This document shows, piece after piece, positions 50,133 through 58,897 of a DNA stretch of 64,000 nucleotides. The notes below the pieces were generated by a model that saw nothing but the letters and a program-made list of their open reading frames with translations, did no database searches and was not told the DNA's origin. The translations under genes were made by a program, and so were the position numbers. Each line of letters starts with the position of its first letter. Positions within the stretch are counted from its first letter, which is position 1. The DNA is from Chloroflexota bacterium (GTDB taxonomy: Bacteria > Chloroflexota > Anaerolineae > Anaerolineales > Villigracilaceae), in contig JACRBL010000038.1 in NCBI GenBank assembly GCA_016234485.1, forward strand, positions 1 through 64,000, given 5' to 3'.

Positions 50133-52763
50133 ATGTTCAAGAAGTATGCTCTCTCGATTTTGCTGATTCTCGCTCTGGCCGCGGCCGGCGGATTCAGTCA
50201 GGCTCTCGCCGATGACGGCGTGACCCCGCTCGAACCTGAGATCGTGATTCCTTCCGCCGAAGGCGGCGAGATCACGCCCGAAGGCCAAACCCTTTGGTTC
50301 GTTGAACTTTCCGGCGCGCCGCAGGCTGATGGCGGAACTGCTTCTGCCCTGACGACGGAGAAAAACGCGTTCCGTTCCGCGGCGAAGAAAGCCAAGATCC
50401 AATATACAGAACGCTATGCTTATGGCAATTTGTGGAACGGTTTTTCGGTGGAAGCCGGCGCTTCTCAAATCGCCAAATTCCAACGTATTGCAGGGGTGAA
50501 AAATATCTATCCCGTTTTGACGGTAGCCATTCCCGAAACACAACCCACAGTTGAACCCGAACTCTTCACCGCTCTTGCGCAAACCGGCGCGGACATTGCC
50601 CAGAATGAATTGGGCTACACCGGCGCGGGGATTAAAGTGGCGGTGATGGACACCGGCACCGATTACAACCACCCGGACCTCGGCGGTTGTTTTGGCCCCG
50701 GCTGTCGCGTCGTCACTGGTTGGGACTTTGTGGGCGATACGTATAACGCCGACCCCACCTCCCTGGCGTACAACCCCGTCCCGACTCCCGATGCCAATCC
50801 TGATGACTGCAATGGACACGGCACGCACGTTTCGGGCATCATCGGCGCGAACGGGACCGTGAAGGGCGTCGCTCCTGGCGTGACCTTTGGCGCGTACCGC
50901 GTCTTTGGATGCCAGGGTTCCACAACCGAAGATATCATGCTGGCCGCCATGGAGCGCATCTTGCTGGATGACATGGATGTGCTTAACATGTCCATCGGTT
51001 CCGCTTACCAGTGGCCGCAATATCCCACCGCCCAGGCGGCTGACCGCCTCGTGAACAAGGGTGTCGTTGTGGTTGCCTCCATTGGCAACAGCGGCGCGAA
51101 CGGACTCTACTCCGCGGGCGCGCCCGGCCTCGGTCATAAAGTGATCGGCGTCGCCTCGGTGGATAACACCTACGTCACTTTGAACACCTTCACCGTCACG
51201 CCCGCTGGCCTGAACATCGGTTACGCCAATGCCGCCGGCTCACCTCTCGCGCCGACCTCTGGCAGTCTGCCCCTTGCGAAGACCGGCACGCCGACCACAA
51301 CCAATGACGGTTGCGCGGCCCTGCCCGCGGGAAGCATGACCGGCAAAGCAGTTTTGATCCGCCGCGGTACTTGTACTTTCTATACCAAAGCCTTCAATGC
51401 CCAGCAAGCTGGCGCGGCGGCTGTTGTGCTTTACAACAACTCGGCCGGACGTTTCAGCCCCACTGTGGCTGGTTCGCCCGCCATCACCATCCCCGTGGTG
51501 GCCGTCTCTGACGCCGAAGGCGTGGCAATCAACAATGCCATCAATGCCGGCGCCCAGACCTTGAACTGGCAGAGCGGCGTTGGCTCCTTCAGCAACCCGA
51601 CCGCCAACCTGATCTCGTCCTTCAGCTCCTACGGCCTCTCGCCCGATCTGACGCTCAAGCCTGACCTCTCTGCGCCGGGCGGCCTGATCTATTCCACCTA
51701 TCCGCTCGAGAACGGCGGCTACGCCACCATCAGCGGTACGTCCATGGCTTCGCCGCACGTGGCGGGAGCGGTGGCTTTGCTCCTCGAAGCCCGTCCCAAT
51801 ACGTCCGTTCAGGCCGTACGCGGCATCCTGCAGAACAGCGCCGACCCGAAGGTCTGGTCGCTTTCACCTGGCTCCGGTTTCCTCGATCACGCCTTCCGCC
51901 AGGGCGCAGGCCTGCTCGATATTGACGACGCGATCCTTTCCACCACCAAGATCGAACCCGCCAAGATTGCGACTGGCGAAGGCGAATCTGGTCCATTCTC
52001 GCAGACATTGACCATCGAGAACAACGGCGCCAGCGCGGTGACGTATGATTTGTCTTACACGAACGCGGTCTCGACCGGCGGCACGATCACCCCGTCGTTC
52101 TTCCTGTCCAACGCCACCGTCTCGTTCAGCGCCTCGAGCGTCACCGTTCCCGCGGGCGGCTCTGCCAGCGTGACGGCCACCATCGTCCCGGCCACGGGTC
52201 CGACCAATGGACAGTATGGCGGCTATATCTACTTCACGCCGCAGACTCCGGGTCAGTCCTACAGCGTTCCGTTTGCGGGCTTTGTGGGCGATTACCAGGG
52301 CATCGTCGCGATGACCAACGCGTCCTTCCCAACCGGCCCGCTGTTGGGCAAGATGAACTCCTGCACCCTGCTCCGCGGCTTGGACTGCTTCGGCGCGGCT
52401 TCGTATGGCGTCTTCCCCGCAGGCGCAACCTACAACCTCACCAGCGCGATCGGCCAGACGCCCTACTTCCTTGTTCACCTGGAGCATCAGGTTCGACTCT
52501 TGCGCATGGAAGTCTTCGACGCCAACACCGGCAAGGCTTGGCACCGCATCATCAACGAAGAGTATGTTGGACGCAACAGCTCCAGCACAACCTTCTTCGC
52601 TTATGCCTGGGATGGAACCACTTACTCTGGCAACAAGACCTACACCGTGCCCGATGGTCAGTATGTGGTGAAGATCTCGGTCCTCAAGGCCAATGGCGAT
52701 TCCAGCAATCCCGCTCACTGGGAAGTCTGGACCTCCCCGGTCATCACGATTGACCGTCCATAA
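50133..52763 (+). CDS. Secreted subtilisin-like serine protease (S8) with PA domain
   Basis: 876 residues; TTGGAGGAGATTCC before the ATG. Signal peptide (MFKKYALSILLILALAAAGGFSQALA), an I9-type propeptide (~45-140), then the catalytic domain with Asp173 (VAVMDTGTDYNHPDL), His229 (GHGTHVSGIIGANG) and Ser537 (GTSMASPHVAGA). A protease-associated domain is inserted at about residues 370-480. C-terminal Fn3-like/C5a-type beta domains follow (ENNGASAVTYDLSYTN...). This is the lactocepin/cucumisin-type arrangement for extracellular protein breakdown. Own promoter and terminator. Confidence 0.95.
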   Translation: MFKKYALSILLILALAAAGGFSQALADDGVTPLEPEIVIPSAEGGEITPEGQTLWFVELSGAPQADGGTASALTTEKNAFRSAAKKAKIQYTERYAYGNLWNGFSVEAGASQIAKFQRIAGVKNIYPVLTVAIPETQPTVEPELFTALAQTGADIAQNELGYTGAGIKVAVMDTGTDYNHPDLGGCFGPGCRVVTGWDFVGDTYNADPTSLAYNPVPTPDANPDDCNGHGTHVSGIIGANGTVKGVAPGVTFGAYRVFGCQGSTTEDIMLAAMERILLDDMDVLNMSIGSAYQWPQYPTAQAADRLVNKGVVVVASIGNSGANGLYSAGAPGLGHKVIGVASVDNTYVTLNTFTVTPAGLNIGYANAAGSPLAPTSGSLPLAKTGTPTTTNDGCAALPAGSMTGKAVLIRRGTCTFYTKAFNAQQAGAAAVVLYNNSAGRFSPTVAGSPAITIPVVAVSDAEGVAINNAINAGAQTLNWQSGVGSFSNPTANLISSFSSYGLSPDLTLKPDLSAPGGLIYSTYPLENGGYATISGTSMASPHVAGAVALLLEARPNTSVQAVRGILQNSADPKVWSLSPGSGFLDHAFRQGAGLLDIDDAILSTTKIEPAKIATGEGESGPFSQTLTIENNGASAVTYDLSYTNAVSTGGTITPSFFLSNATVSFSASSVTVPAGGSASVTATIVPATGPTNGQYGGYIYFTPQTPGQSYSVPFAGFVGDYQGIVAMTNASFPTGPLLGKMNSCTLLRGLDCFGAASYGVFPAGATYNLTSAIGQTPYFLVHLEHQVRLLRMEVFDANTGKAWHRIINEEYVGRNSSSTTFFAYAWDGTTYSGNKTYTVPDGQYVVKISVLKANGDSSNPAHWEVWTSPVITIDRP

Positions 52764-52782
52764 CGTCTGATCGTTTGTTTTG

Positions 52783-52818
52783 AAAAGGTCTGGCAGGTTT
52801 TCCTGCCAGACCTTTTTC
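52783..52818 (+). terminator. Rho-independent terminator
   Basis: AAAAGGTCTGGCAGG-TTTT-CCTGCCAGACCTTTTT. Confidence 0.92.
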
Positions 52819-52920
52819 GTTAAATCCTCTTACAAAAAATCAACCTTTCGCTTTCGCTCCTCCAACGCACGCGCAATAACATTGCGGCAATTCACTTACC
52901 AATACAAAGGAGAAATTCCC

Positions 52921-53316
52921 ATGAACTTCTACATGCAACCTTTCCCGCATCGCCATTCCATGCCGCGCCGTTGGGCGCGCGTGGCCGAGCAAAACTTCGA
53001 GCATCGCCTCGCGGCCAACGTCCGTGACGAAGAGGACGCCTTCGTCCTCACATCCCTCGTGCCGGGCCTCAAAGCCGAAGACCTGACCATCAACATCCTC
53101 GAAGACGTGGTCACCGTTGAAGGCGAGATCAAGCAGGATGAAAACGAATATCTCCTGCGCGAACTTCCCACTGGAAACTTCCGCCGCTCTCTGCGCTTGC
53201 CCACCTCCGTGGACGCGGGCAAGGCCGAAGCGAAGATCACCGACGGCGTATTGACATTGCGCCTGCCCAAGGCCGAATCCGCCCGCCCGAAGAAGATCAA
53301 GATCGCCGCGAAGTAA
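52921..53316 (+). CDS. Small heat-shock protein, Hsp20/alpha-crystallin family
   Basis: 131 residues from the ATG at 52921 (AAAGGAGAAATTCCC upstream; the longer frame from 52780 starts in the terminator). The alpha-crystallin domain spans ~30-125 (VRDEEDAFVLTSLVPGLKAEDLTINILEDVVTVEGEI, FRRSLRLPTSVD, AKITDGVLTLRLPKAE), and RPKKIKI replaces the usual C-terminal IxI. An ATP-independent holdase against aggregation. A 100-base 5' leader precedes it, without a CIRCE-like repeat. Confidence 0.93.
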   Translation: MNFYMQPFPHRHSMPRRWARVAEQNFEHRLAANVRDEEDAFVLTSLVPGLKAEDLTINILEDVVTVEGEIKQDENEYLLRELPTGNFRRSLRLPTSVDAGKAEAKITDGVLTLRLPKAESARPKKIKIAAK

Positions 53317-53331
53317 GTCCCTCCCTGTTCA

Positions 53332-53353
53332 GGCGGCAGTTGAACTGCCGCCT
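53332..53353. repeat. Palindrome GGCGGCAGTT-GAACTGCCGCC
   Basis: Near-perfect 21-base palindrome after hsp20, also present at 55411-55431. It may end the hsp20 transcript, though without a T-run. Confidence 0.65.
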
Positions 53354-53404
53354 GAACGATTCTATGGAACAGTTCGTTATTCATGTGCCATTTAGACTCA
53401 CGGG

Positions 53405-53410
53405 TATAAT
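53405..53410 (+). promoter_or_regulatory. -10 box of the BMP-like lipoprotein gene
   Basis: TATAAT 31 bases before the GTG at 53442, with a CTGGAGAAA ribosome site between. Confidence 0.5.
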
Positions 53411-53441
53411 TCGGGGCATTCCAAATCTGGAGAAAAATCTC

Positions 53442-54476
53442 GTGCGCAATCCATCAAAAACCATCCTGATTCCGCTTTTGCTCCTGGCGCTCGTCCTCGG
53501 CGCGTGCGGAAACCCAGAGACCCCCGTCCCCACCGAAACGCCCACCCTCGTTCCCACCATCGCGCCCACGGCCACGCAGAGTTCGCCGCTCGCGCTGCTC
53601 GTCCTCCCCGCGGACTTGGACGCCACGCAATCGAACCGCTACCAGACCGCCGTCTATGAGTTGGCGCAGGCCGCGGGCTATCGCTTCCAGGTACGCAACA
53701 CCCTCACCGCCGCGGACCTCGACCCGTCGGTCAAGATCGTGGTCGTCCTCCCGCCCGACCCAGGCCTGCTCGCGCTCGCCGCGTCCGCGCCCCAGGCACA
53801 GTTCCTGGCGGTCAACATTCCTGGCATCACGCCCGCGGGCAACGTCAGCGTGATCGGCCAGCAGAGCCGCCCCGACCTGGTCGGCTTCCTCTTCGGTTAC
53901 ATCTCGGCCATGATCACCACCGAGTACGATTACCGTATCGGCATGGTTGCCCCGCAAGGCGACCCCAACGCGCAAGTCGCGTTCGCCGCCTTCAAAAACG
54001 GCATGATCTATTATTGCGGCTCCTGCCCCAAAACGCTTTACTACTTCGACATCTACGGCAACGACATTCAATATCCCCAACTCGTCGAAATCCCCGCCGA
54101 CGAAAAGAAGGAACTCTACCCCGCCTACGGCAACCTGCTGGTGGAAAAGAAAGTCGCGATGGCCTACGTCTACCCCACCATCGCCACGCCTGAGTTGACC
54201 AACGCTATCGGCGTCAACGGCATCACCGGGATCGGGGATGTGACGCCCAACCCGCGTCCGCTCTATTGGACAGCCAGCCTGCAGCCCGACGTGGTCAAAG
54301 CCATTCAAGCGGCCTGGCCGGACCTTTTGGCGGGCCGCGGCGGCTTGACGTTTAATCCCCCCTTCGCGCTCATTGACGTGGACCCTAATCTCCTCACCCC
54401 CGGCAAACAGCAACTCGTCGAACAAGTCCTTGCCGACCTGCTGGCGGGAAGGATCAACATCGGCATTGGACAGTAA
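53442..54476 (+). CDS. BMP-family substrate-binding lipoprotein
   Basis: 344 residues from the GTG at 53442 (CTGGAG upstream). Lipobox LGAC, a short Pro/Thr linker (PVPTETPTLVPTIAPTATQ), then a periplasmic-binding fold of the basic membrane protein type (YRFQVRNTLTAADLDPSVKIVVVLPPDP, RPDLVGFLFGYISAMIT, YRIGMVAPQGDPNAQVAFAAFKNGM). BMP proteins bind nucleosides or related ligands for ABC importers. No permease or ATPase gene is adjacent, so it may work with remote genes or act as a sensor. Confidence 0.78.
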   Translation: MRNPSKTILIPLLLLALVLGACGNPETPVPTETPTLVPTIAPTATQSSPLALLVLPADLDATQSNRYQTAVYELAQAAGYRFQVRNTLTAADLDPSVKIVVVLPPDPGLLALAASAPQAQFLAVNIPGITPAGNVSVIGQQSRPDLVGFLFGYISAMITTEYDYRIGMVAPQGDPNAQVAFAAFKNGMIYYCGSCPKTLYYFDIYGNDIQYPQLVEIPADEKKELYPAYGNLLVEKKVAMAYVYPTIATPELTNAIGVNGITGIGDVTPNPRPLYWTASLQPDVVKAIQAAWPDLLAGRGGLTFNPPFALIDVDPNLLTPGKQQLVEQVLADLLAGRINIGIGQ

Positions 54477-54531
54477 GCCGCCCAACTCTGAAGGAGTAGC
54501 ATTATTGTAGCTCGCGGCACCGTTAAATCAA

Positions 54532-54615
54532 AATCCCGAAGGAATGACATTTTCTGTCATCCCTCCGGGATTATTTTTTTATCGGGACGGTTGTTACAAT
54601 CATTCCATCCCTTCG
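54532..54615. repeat. ATCCCGAAGG palindromes with terminator
   Basis: AATCCCGAAGGAATGACA / TGTCATCCCTCCGGGATT hairpin followed by ATTTTTTT, ending the lipoprotein transcript; then a further ATTCCATCCCTTCGGGATTG. The same words recur at 62921-63066. Confidence 0.75.
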
Positions 54616-54622
54616 GGATTGT

Positions 54623-55048
54623 TCACGCCGTCTCCCGCATCATCGGCGACGAGACGGGCGCTTCCAGCGTCTCCCAGCCCGCGCGCATAGACCAGGCCAA
54701 CGCTTTGAGCAGAATCACCGCAGGGTTCGCGGGTTGGACGATGCATTCCGTTGCGCCCGCGTTCCAGGCTTCAAGGATGTCGTTTCCGTGCGCGGACGGC
54801 AAAACCAGCAGAATCGGCGCGGGGCTGATGGCGCGCAAAGAGCGGCAGACTTGCAGAACTTCCTCGAACGGCAAGGACAGGTCAATCACCGTCAGCAAAG
54901 GAGGGTGGGAGCGCCACATGCGGGCGGCGTGGGCCGGAGAATCCGTCGAGGCCGCGTCCATGCCGCGCTGGCGGAAGGCCCCCGCCCAGTCCAGGATGGA
55001 TGCGTTCTTGTCCGAGAGGATCAAAATGGATTTTTGGTTCATGTTCAT
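54623..55048 (-). CDS. Diverged receiver-domain protein
   Basis: 141 residues from MNMNQKSILILSDKNAS (ATG 55048, or 55042). Response-regulator receiver fold: LSDKN in place of the usual acidic pair (one Asp kept), putative phospho-acceptor Asp in LLTVIDLSLP, and LLVLPSA where Thr would be expected; the conserved Lys is not evident (QPANP in place of KP). No output domain. Phosphorylation is doubtful, so it may be a pseudo-receiver. Upstream it faces the attenuator-like leader of the GNAT cluster. Confidence 0.65.
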   Translation of the reverse strand: MNMNQKSILILSDKNASILDWAGAFRQRGMDAASTDSPAHAARMWRSHPPLLTVIDLSLPFEEVLQVCRSLRAISPAPILLVLPSAHGNDILEAWNAGATECIVQPANPAVILLKALAWSMRAGWETLEAPVSSPMMRETA

Positions 55049-55112
55049 TATGTCGTTCACCCCAATCAAATCGGGCTGAGTCCATGACCAATGTCCTAGT
55101 CTTAAAAATATC

Positions 55113-55143
55113 CTTGACGCTTTTTTCCCGCGCGTGATAGACT
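55113..55143 (+). promoter_or_regulatory. Promoter of the GNAT-cluster leader
   Basis: TTGACG (55113-55118) and TAGACT (55138-55143), or GATAGA with 17-base spacing. About 45 bases before the strong ribosome site of the leader ORF. Confidence 0.5.
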
Positions 55144-55190
55144 TGCCGTCGCTTGAAAAAGCACATCCCACGAAAGGAGGCGCACGACCA

Positions 55191-55274
55191 ATGGTAATCG
55201 CCATGTTCCGCACTGAAGTTTCTCGCACCGCTGTCGGCGGTATGCCTTGTCGTATTGCGCCTGTTCGTCGTTAG
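55191..55274 (+). CDS. 27-residue leader peptide ahead of the GNAT cluster
   Basis: MVIAMFRTEVSRTAVGGMPC, then RIAPVRR and a stop. AAAGGAGG lies 10 bases before the ATG, among the strongest ribosome sites in the window. Four Arg in the last eleven residues end in VRR. Two terminator hairpins follow before the first acetyltransferase gene. The arrangement resembles ribosome-mediated attenuation: stalling on the peptide would alter folding of the terminator region. What would cause stalling is not known. Confidence 0.5.
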   Translation: MVIAMFRTEVSRTAVGGMPCRIAPVRR

Positions 55275-55292
55275 ATTCGGTTTCATCCATTC

Positions 55293-55326
55293 AACGGCCA
55301 CGGCGCAGCCCGTGGCCGTTTTGTTT
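55293..55326 (+). terminator. First attenuator-type terminator in the GNAT leader
   Basis: AACGGCCACGG-CGCAGC-CCGTGGCCGTT followed by TTGTTT, 18 bases after the leader-peptide stop. Confidence 0.75.
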
Positions 55327-55338
55327 AATGCCTTTTGG

Positions 55339-55377
55339 CGGCCATGGGTCTTGAAGACCTGTGGCCGTTTTTGTTTT
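55339..55377 (+). terminator. Second terminator in the GNAT leader
   Basis: CGGCCATGGGTCT-TGA-AGACCTGTGGCCG followed by TTTTTGTTTT. Its GGCCA/TGGCC arms could also pair with the arms of the first hairpin, giving alternative folds. A GGCGGCAGTTCAACTGCCGCC palindrome follows at 55411-55431. Confidence 0.75.
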
Positions 55378-55467
55378 GCCACTGTTTCGCCAGTAGTTGA
55401 ACTGCTGGCGGGCGGCAGTTCAACTGCCGCCGAACAAGTTGTTCTGTGTTTTTGTTCGGAGGAGAAA

Positions 55468-56058
55468 ATGCTCGACATGCAAACTCAATTGTTGGAAGCG
55501 CAGGATATCCGCTTCGGGCCGATAGACCACGAAGCGCATCCCGCCATCGAATCCAAATGGACGCACGACGCCGACTTCATGCGCCTGATGGATTTCTACC
55601 CCGCCCGCCCGCTTTCGCCTGCGATGGTGAAGAAGCAGTACGAATCCATCGAGAAGAAAATGGACGAGGAAAAGAACCTGTTCTATTTCACGATCCGCGC
55701 TCGCGAAGATGACCGCCTGATCGGCAAGGCCATGATCGAGTGGATCAACTGGGCGAACGGTCACGGCTGGATTTGGCTTGGCATCGGCGAAGTGGAGAGC
55801 CGACGAAAAGGCTTCGGCTCGCAAGCCCTGGACATGCTGTTGCGCTACGCCTTCGAGGAGCTGGGTCTTCATCGAGTGGGCGCCGCGCTGGCCGATTACA
55901 ACGAACCCGCCATCGGCCTCTTCCGCAAGTTCGGCTTCGTGGAGGAGACGCGTCGCCGCGAAGCCCTGCATCGCGATAACCGCCGCTGGGACATCGCCTG
56001 CTACGGCCTGCTCCGCCCCGAGTGGGATGCGCTGATGGCGAAAGGAGGCGTGAAATGA
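55468..56058 (+). CDS. GNAT acetyltransferase, RimJ/RimL type (1)
   Basis: 196 residues from MLDMQTQLLEAQDIRFG (ATG 55468, GGAGGAG upstream). The acetyl-CoA binding region is IGEVESRRKGFGSQALDMLLRYAFEELGLHRV, and the acceptor-side C-terminus is NEPAIGLFRKFGFVEETRRREAL. RimJ/RimL-like enzymes acetylate protein N-termini or small amines; the substrate is unknown. First gene of the cluster, overlapped by its paralogue (ATGA). Preceded by the attenuator-like leader. Confidence 0.85.
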   Translation: MLDMQTQLLEAQDIRFGPIDHEAHPAIESKWTHDADFMRLMDFYPARPLSPAMVKKQYESIEKKMDEEKNLFYFTIRAREDDRLIGKAMIEWINWANGHGWIWLGIGEVESRRKGFGSQALDMLLRYAFEELGLHRVGAALADYNEPAIGLFRKFGFVEETRRREALHRDNRRWDIACYGLLRPEWDALMAKGGVK

Positions 56059-56612
56059 CCGACCTCTTTCGTGGCGAACTCGTCCGCCTGACCGCCGAGG
56101 AGCCGCAAGCCCTGGCCGCCGCGTTTTCACGCTGGAACCGCGACACCGAGTACGCCCGCCTGCTCGACTTCGACCCGATGCACTTGTGGTCGGAAAAGAA
56201 GATGAAGGAATATATCGAAAAGGACATGGACGCCAATCCGCCCAAGGAATATTTCTTTCAGGTGCGCGAACTGGCCGAGGACAAACTGATCGGCTTCGTC
56301 GGTCTCTTTCCCATCTGGGTGCACGGAAATTCGTGGGTGGGAATCGGCATGGGCGAGCCCGAGTATCGCGGCAAAGGCTTCGGCACCGACGCCATGCGCC
56401 TCATCCTGCGTTATGCCTTCATGGAACTCAACCTGCACCGCGTCACGCTCAGTGTGTTCGAATACAACCCGCGCGCCGTCCGCTCGTACGAAAAGGCGGG
56501 CTTCCAACACGAAGGCCGTCAGCGCGAAGTCCTCTTTCGCAATGGCAAGCGCTGGGACGTGCTAGAAATGGGCATCCTGCGCGAGGAATGGTTGAAGAGG
56601 AATGGCGTTTAG
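56055..56612 (+). CDS. GNAT acetyltransferase, RimJ/RimL type (2)
   Basis: 185 residues from MTDLFRGELVRLTAEEPQAL; the start overlaps the preceding stop. The acetyl-CoA motif is IGMGEPEYRGKGFGTDAMRLILRYAFMELNLHRVTL, ending in NPRAVRSYEKAGFQHEGRQREVLFRNGKRWD. A tandem paralogue of the first gene (similar length, same YEKM/KKMxxYIEKDMD region). Its frame ends at a CGTCATTGCG palindrome. Confidence 0.85.
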   Translation: MTDLFRGELVRLTAEEPQALAAAFSRWNRDTEYARLLDFDPMHLWSEKKMKEYIEKDMDANPPKEYFFQVRELAEDKLIGFVGLFPIWVHGNSWVGIGMGEPEYRGKGFGTDAMRLILRYAFMELNLHRVTLSVFEYNPRAVRSYEKAGFQHEGRQREVLFRNGKRWDVLEMGILREEWLKRNGV

Positions 56613-56613
56613 T

Positions 56614-56766
56614 CCGTCATTGCGTGGATGGTCGAGTAGCCCGTGTTCTTCGGGCGTATCGAGGCCATCGAAGCAATCTCCTCCACGACGCGGGGATTGC
56701 TTCGACGCTCGTCCTTCGACTGCGGGAAATACACCCTCCGCTCAGGACGGCGTCTCGCAATGACGG
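56614..56766. repeat. CGTCATTGCG palindromic element, diverged long copy
   Basis: Ends CCGTCATTGCG and CGCAATGACGG with inner GAAGCAATC / GATTGCTTC arms; 153 bases, longer than the other copies. Lies between GNAT genes 2 and 3. Confidence 0.75.
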
Positions 56767-56782
56767 AACAAAGAAGGTTTCT

Positions 56783-57706
56783 ATGAATCATCACCCCTAC
56801 CAAACCCTGCAAGACCTCCACGCCATGCTCGATCTGCTCGCGGCGGGACGCCAGGCAGACAACGGCACGTACTACGTCCACCGCGGCGACTTGCAATGGT
56901 GGCTCTTTTACAACGACGACCCTGCGCAGGAATGGAAATCGCGCATCCGCCTGTGGGTGGATGGCGACAAACTCCTCGGTTGGAGTCTGCTCTCGCCGTT
57001 CGCGTGGCACGCCTTCGATGTGTACGCTCATCCATCCCTGCGCGGCACAGACGCCGAGCGCGAGATGCTGGCCTGGGCAATGAAACAACTTTCCGATGAC
57101 GAGTACATCCAAACCATCTGGGTCGCGGAAGATGACGACTTCCGCGTCCGCTGGCTGACGGAAAACGGATTTACCCAACAGGAAGGATTCATGCACCTGC
57201 TCCAACGCTCCCTCTCTGACCTTGAGACGGGCGCGCCGCTCGCAGACGGATTCCACGCCCGAGCCTCGCGCGGCCCCGCAGACGCGGCGCGGCGTTCTGT
57301 GGCATCGCATGGCGCATTCGGATCGTCCATGCCCATCGAAGACTATACCGCGCGGACTCTGCGCTTCATGCAATCGCCCGTCTACGTGAAGGAGCATGAG
57401 TTGTTCATCGTCAACACAGAAGATGAAGTCGCCGCGTTCTGTTGCATCTGGACGGATGACTTGAACAAGATGGGCTACTTCGAGCCTGTCGGCGTGCATC
57501 CAAACTATCAGCGGCGCGGACTCGGGAAGAGTCTGCTCCTCGAAGGCCTCACCCGCCTCAAAGTCGAGGGAATGACCGACGCCTCGGTCTGCGCGGAAAG
57601 CGACAGCCCCGCCGCGATCGGTCTGTATGAATCGGCTGGTTTCCAAAAAGTCAAACGACTGTTAACTTTCAGAAAAACAAACTCGCCGCTGCGCAAGCGC
57701 GAGTAG
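56783..57706 (+). CDS. Two-domain GNAT acetyltransferase (3)
   Basis: 307 residues from MNHHPYQTLQDLHAM (ATG 56783, AAGAAGG upstream). The N-terminal GNAT-like half is degenerate (WLFYNDDP..., WVAEDDDFRVRWLTENGFTQQEGF). The C-terminal half has the acetyl-CoA motif GVHPNYQRRGLGKSLLLEGLTRL and SPAAIGLYESAGFQKVKR. The tandem GNAT layout resembles mycothiol synthase-like enzymes. Substrate unknown. Bordered on both sides by CGTCATTGCG elements. Confidence 0.82.
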   Translation: MNHHPYQTLQDLHAMLDLLAAGRQADNGTYYVHRGDLQWWLFYNDDPAQEWKSRIRLWVDGDKLLGWSLLSPFAWHAFDVYAHPSLRGTDAEREMLAWAMKQLSDDEYIQTIWVAEDDDFRVRWLTENGFTQQEGFMHLLQRSLSDLETGAPLADGFHARASRGPADAARRSVASHGAFGSSMPIEDYTARTLRFMQSPVYVKEHELFIVNTEDEVAAFCCIWTDDLNKMGYFEPVGVHPNYQRRGLGKSLLLEGLTRLKVEGMTDASVCAESDSPAAIGLYESAGFQKVKRLLTFRKTNSPLRKRE

Positions 57707-57709
57707 ATT

Positions 57710-57798
57710 CCGTCACTGCGAGGAGGGCGCTCTTCCCGACGAAGCAGTCCCCTGCCAGGGGGGAGATTGCTTCGGGAAAAACGCCCTCGCAATGACGG
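57710..57798. repeat. CGTCATTGCGAGG palindromic element, copy 3
   Basis: CCGTCACTGCGAGGAGGGCG at left, CGCCCTCGCAATGACGG at right; closely similar to the element at 30686-30774 (89 bases each). Between GNAT genes 3 and 4. Confidence 0.85.
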
Positions 57799-57825
57799 TT
57801 GTTCACAAGAAAAGGAAAATAAACA

Positions 57826-58845
57826 ATGACCGCATCAACCCTTATCAACGACTTGATTGCAATGCCCGATGCGCCTGCGATTCCAGGTTTGATCTTTCGC
57901 CGTTTCCGCGGCCCCGAAGATTATCCCCACATGCTGGCAGTGATCAACGGGAGCAAAGCCGCCGACGGCATCGAACGCTCCGACACGCTCGAAGCGCTGA
58001 CCAACAACTACGCCCATCTCGAACGCTGTGATCCATATCGCGACATGGTCATGGCCGAAGTGGACGGGCAAATGATCGCGTACAACCGCGCCTTCTGGGA
58101 TCAGCAGGATGACGGCGCGCGCGTCTATACCGTGTTCGGATTTCTCCTGCCTGCATGGCGGCGCAAGGGAATCGGCGCGGCCATGCTCGCGCACGGCGAG
58201 GAACGCGTGCGCGAGATCGCCGCGGAACACGCCTACGATGGGCCGCGTTTCTTTCAATCTTTCCTCTCGGAGGGCGAGGTGGGGACGCGCGCCCTGCTTG
58301 AGCGCGCGGGTTACAAACCCGTTCGCTATGGCTTCGAAATGAAACGCGATCTCTCTGAGCCGTTGCCCGATTTCGCCCTGCCCGCAAGTTTGGACGTGCG
58401 CCCGATGAAAGAGGAAAACTTGCGCACGCTTTGGGACGCCAATGCGGAAGCCTTCCGCGATCACTGGGGCTACGTGGCTCCCAGCGAGACTGATTTTGAC
58501 AGTTGGATCCACCAGCACGATTTCAACCCGTCGCTGTACAAGGTGGCGTGGGATGGGAACGAGATCGCAGGCGCGGTTCAGAACTTCATCAACAAGGAAG
58601 AGAACGAGGAGTACAACCGCAAGCGCGGCTACACCGAGGGAATCTTCGTCCGCCGCCCGTGGCGCAAACGCGGGCTGGCGCGGGCGCTCATCGTGCAGAG
58701 CATGAAGATGTTTAAGGAGATGGGCATGACCGAAACCGCCCTCGGCGTGGATACGCAAAACCTGAGCGGCGCGCTGCGCGTGTACGAAAGTTGCGGCTAT
58801 CGGCAAATGAAGATGTCCATCACCCTGCGTAAGCCGTTGGAGTAA
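57826..58845 (+). CDS. Two-domain GNAT acetyltransferase, mycothiol synthase-like (4)
   Basis: 339 residues; AAAAGGAAA before the ATG. Both halves look like GNAT folds: N-terminal VFGFLLPAWRRKGIGAAMLAHGEER and C-terminal GIFVRRPWRKRGLARALIVQSMKMFKEMG with VDTQNLSGALRVYESCGY. The C-terminal half is the better conserved. Related to gene 5 (RRPWRKQGLGQALL), so a tandem duplication. The acceptor is unknown; true mycothiol synthesis would need partner genes not seen here. Confidence 0.85.
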   Translation: MTASTLINDLIAMPDAPAIPGLIFRRFRGPEDYPHMLAVINGSKAADGIERSDTLEALTNNYAHLERCDPYRDMVMAEVDGQMIAYNRAFWDQQDDGARVYTVFGFLLPAWRRKGIGAAMLAHGEERVREIAAEHAYDGPRFFQSFLSEGEVGTRALLERAGYKPVRYGFEMKRDLSEPLPDFALPASLDVRPMKEENLRTLWDANAEAFRDHWGYVAPSETDFDSWIHQHDFNPSLYKVAWDGNEIAGAVQNFINKEENEEYNRKRGYTEGIFVRRPWRKRGLARALIVQSMKMFKEMGMTETALGVDTQNLSGALRVYESCGYRQMKMSITLRKPLE

Positions 58846-58851
58846 AACAAT

Positions 58852-58877
58852 CCGTCATTGCTTCGTCGCAATGACGA
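58852..58877. repeat. Minimal CGTCATTGC palindrome
   Basis: CCGTCATTGC-TTCGTC-GCAATGACGAG: only the ends of the element, with the inside lost. Between GNAT genes 4 and 5. Confidence 0.7.
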
Positions 58878-58897
58878 GACACAGAACGAGGAAAACC

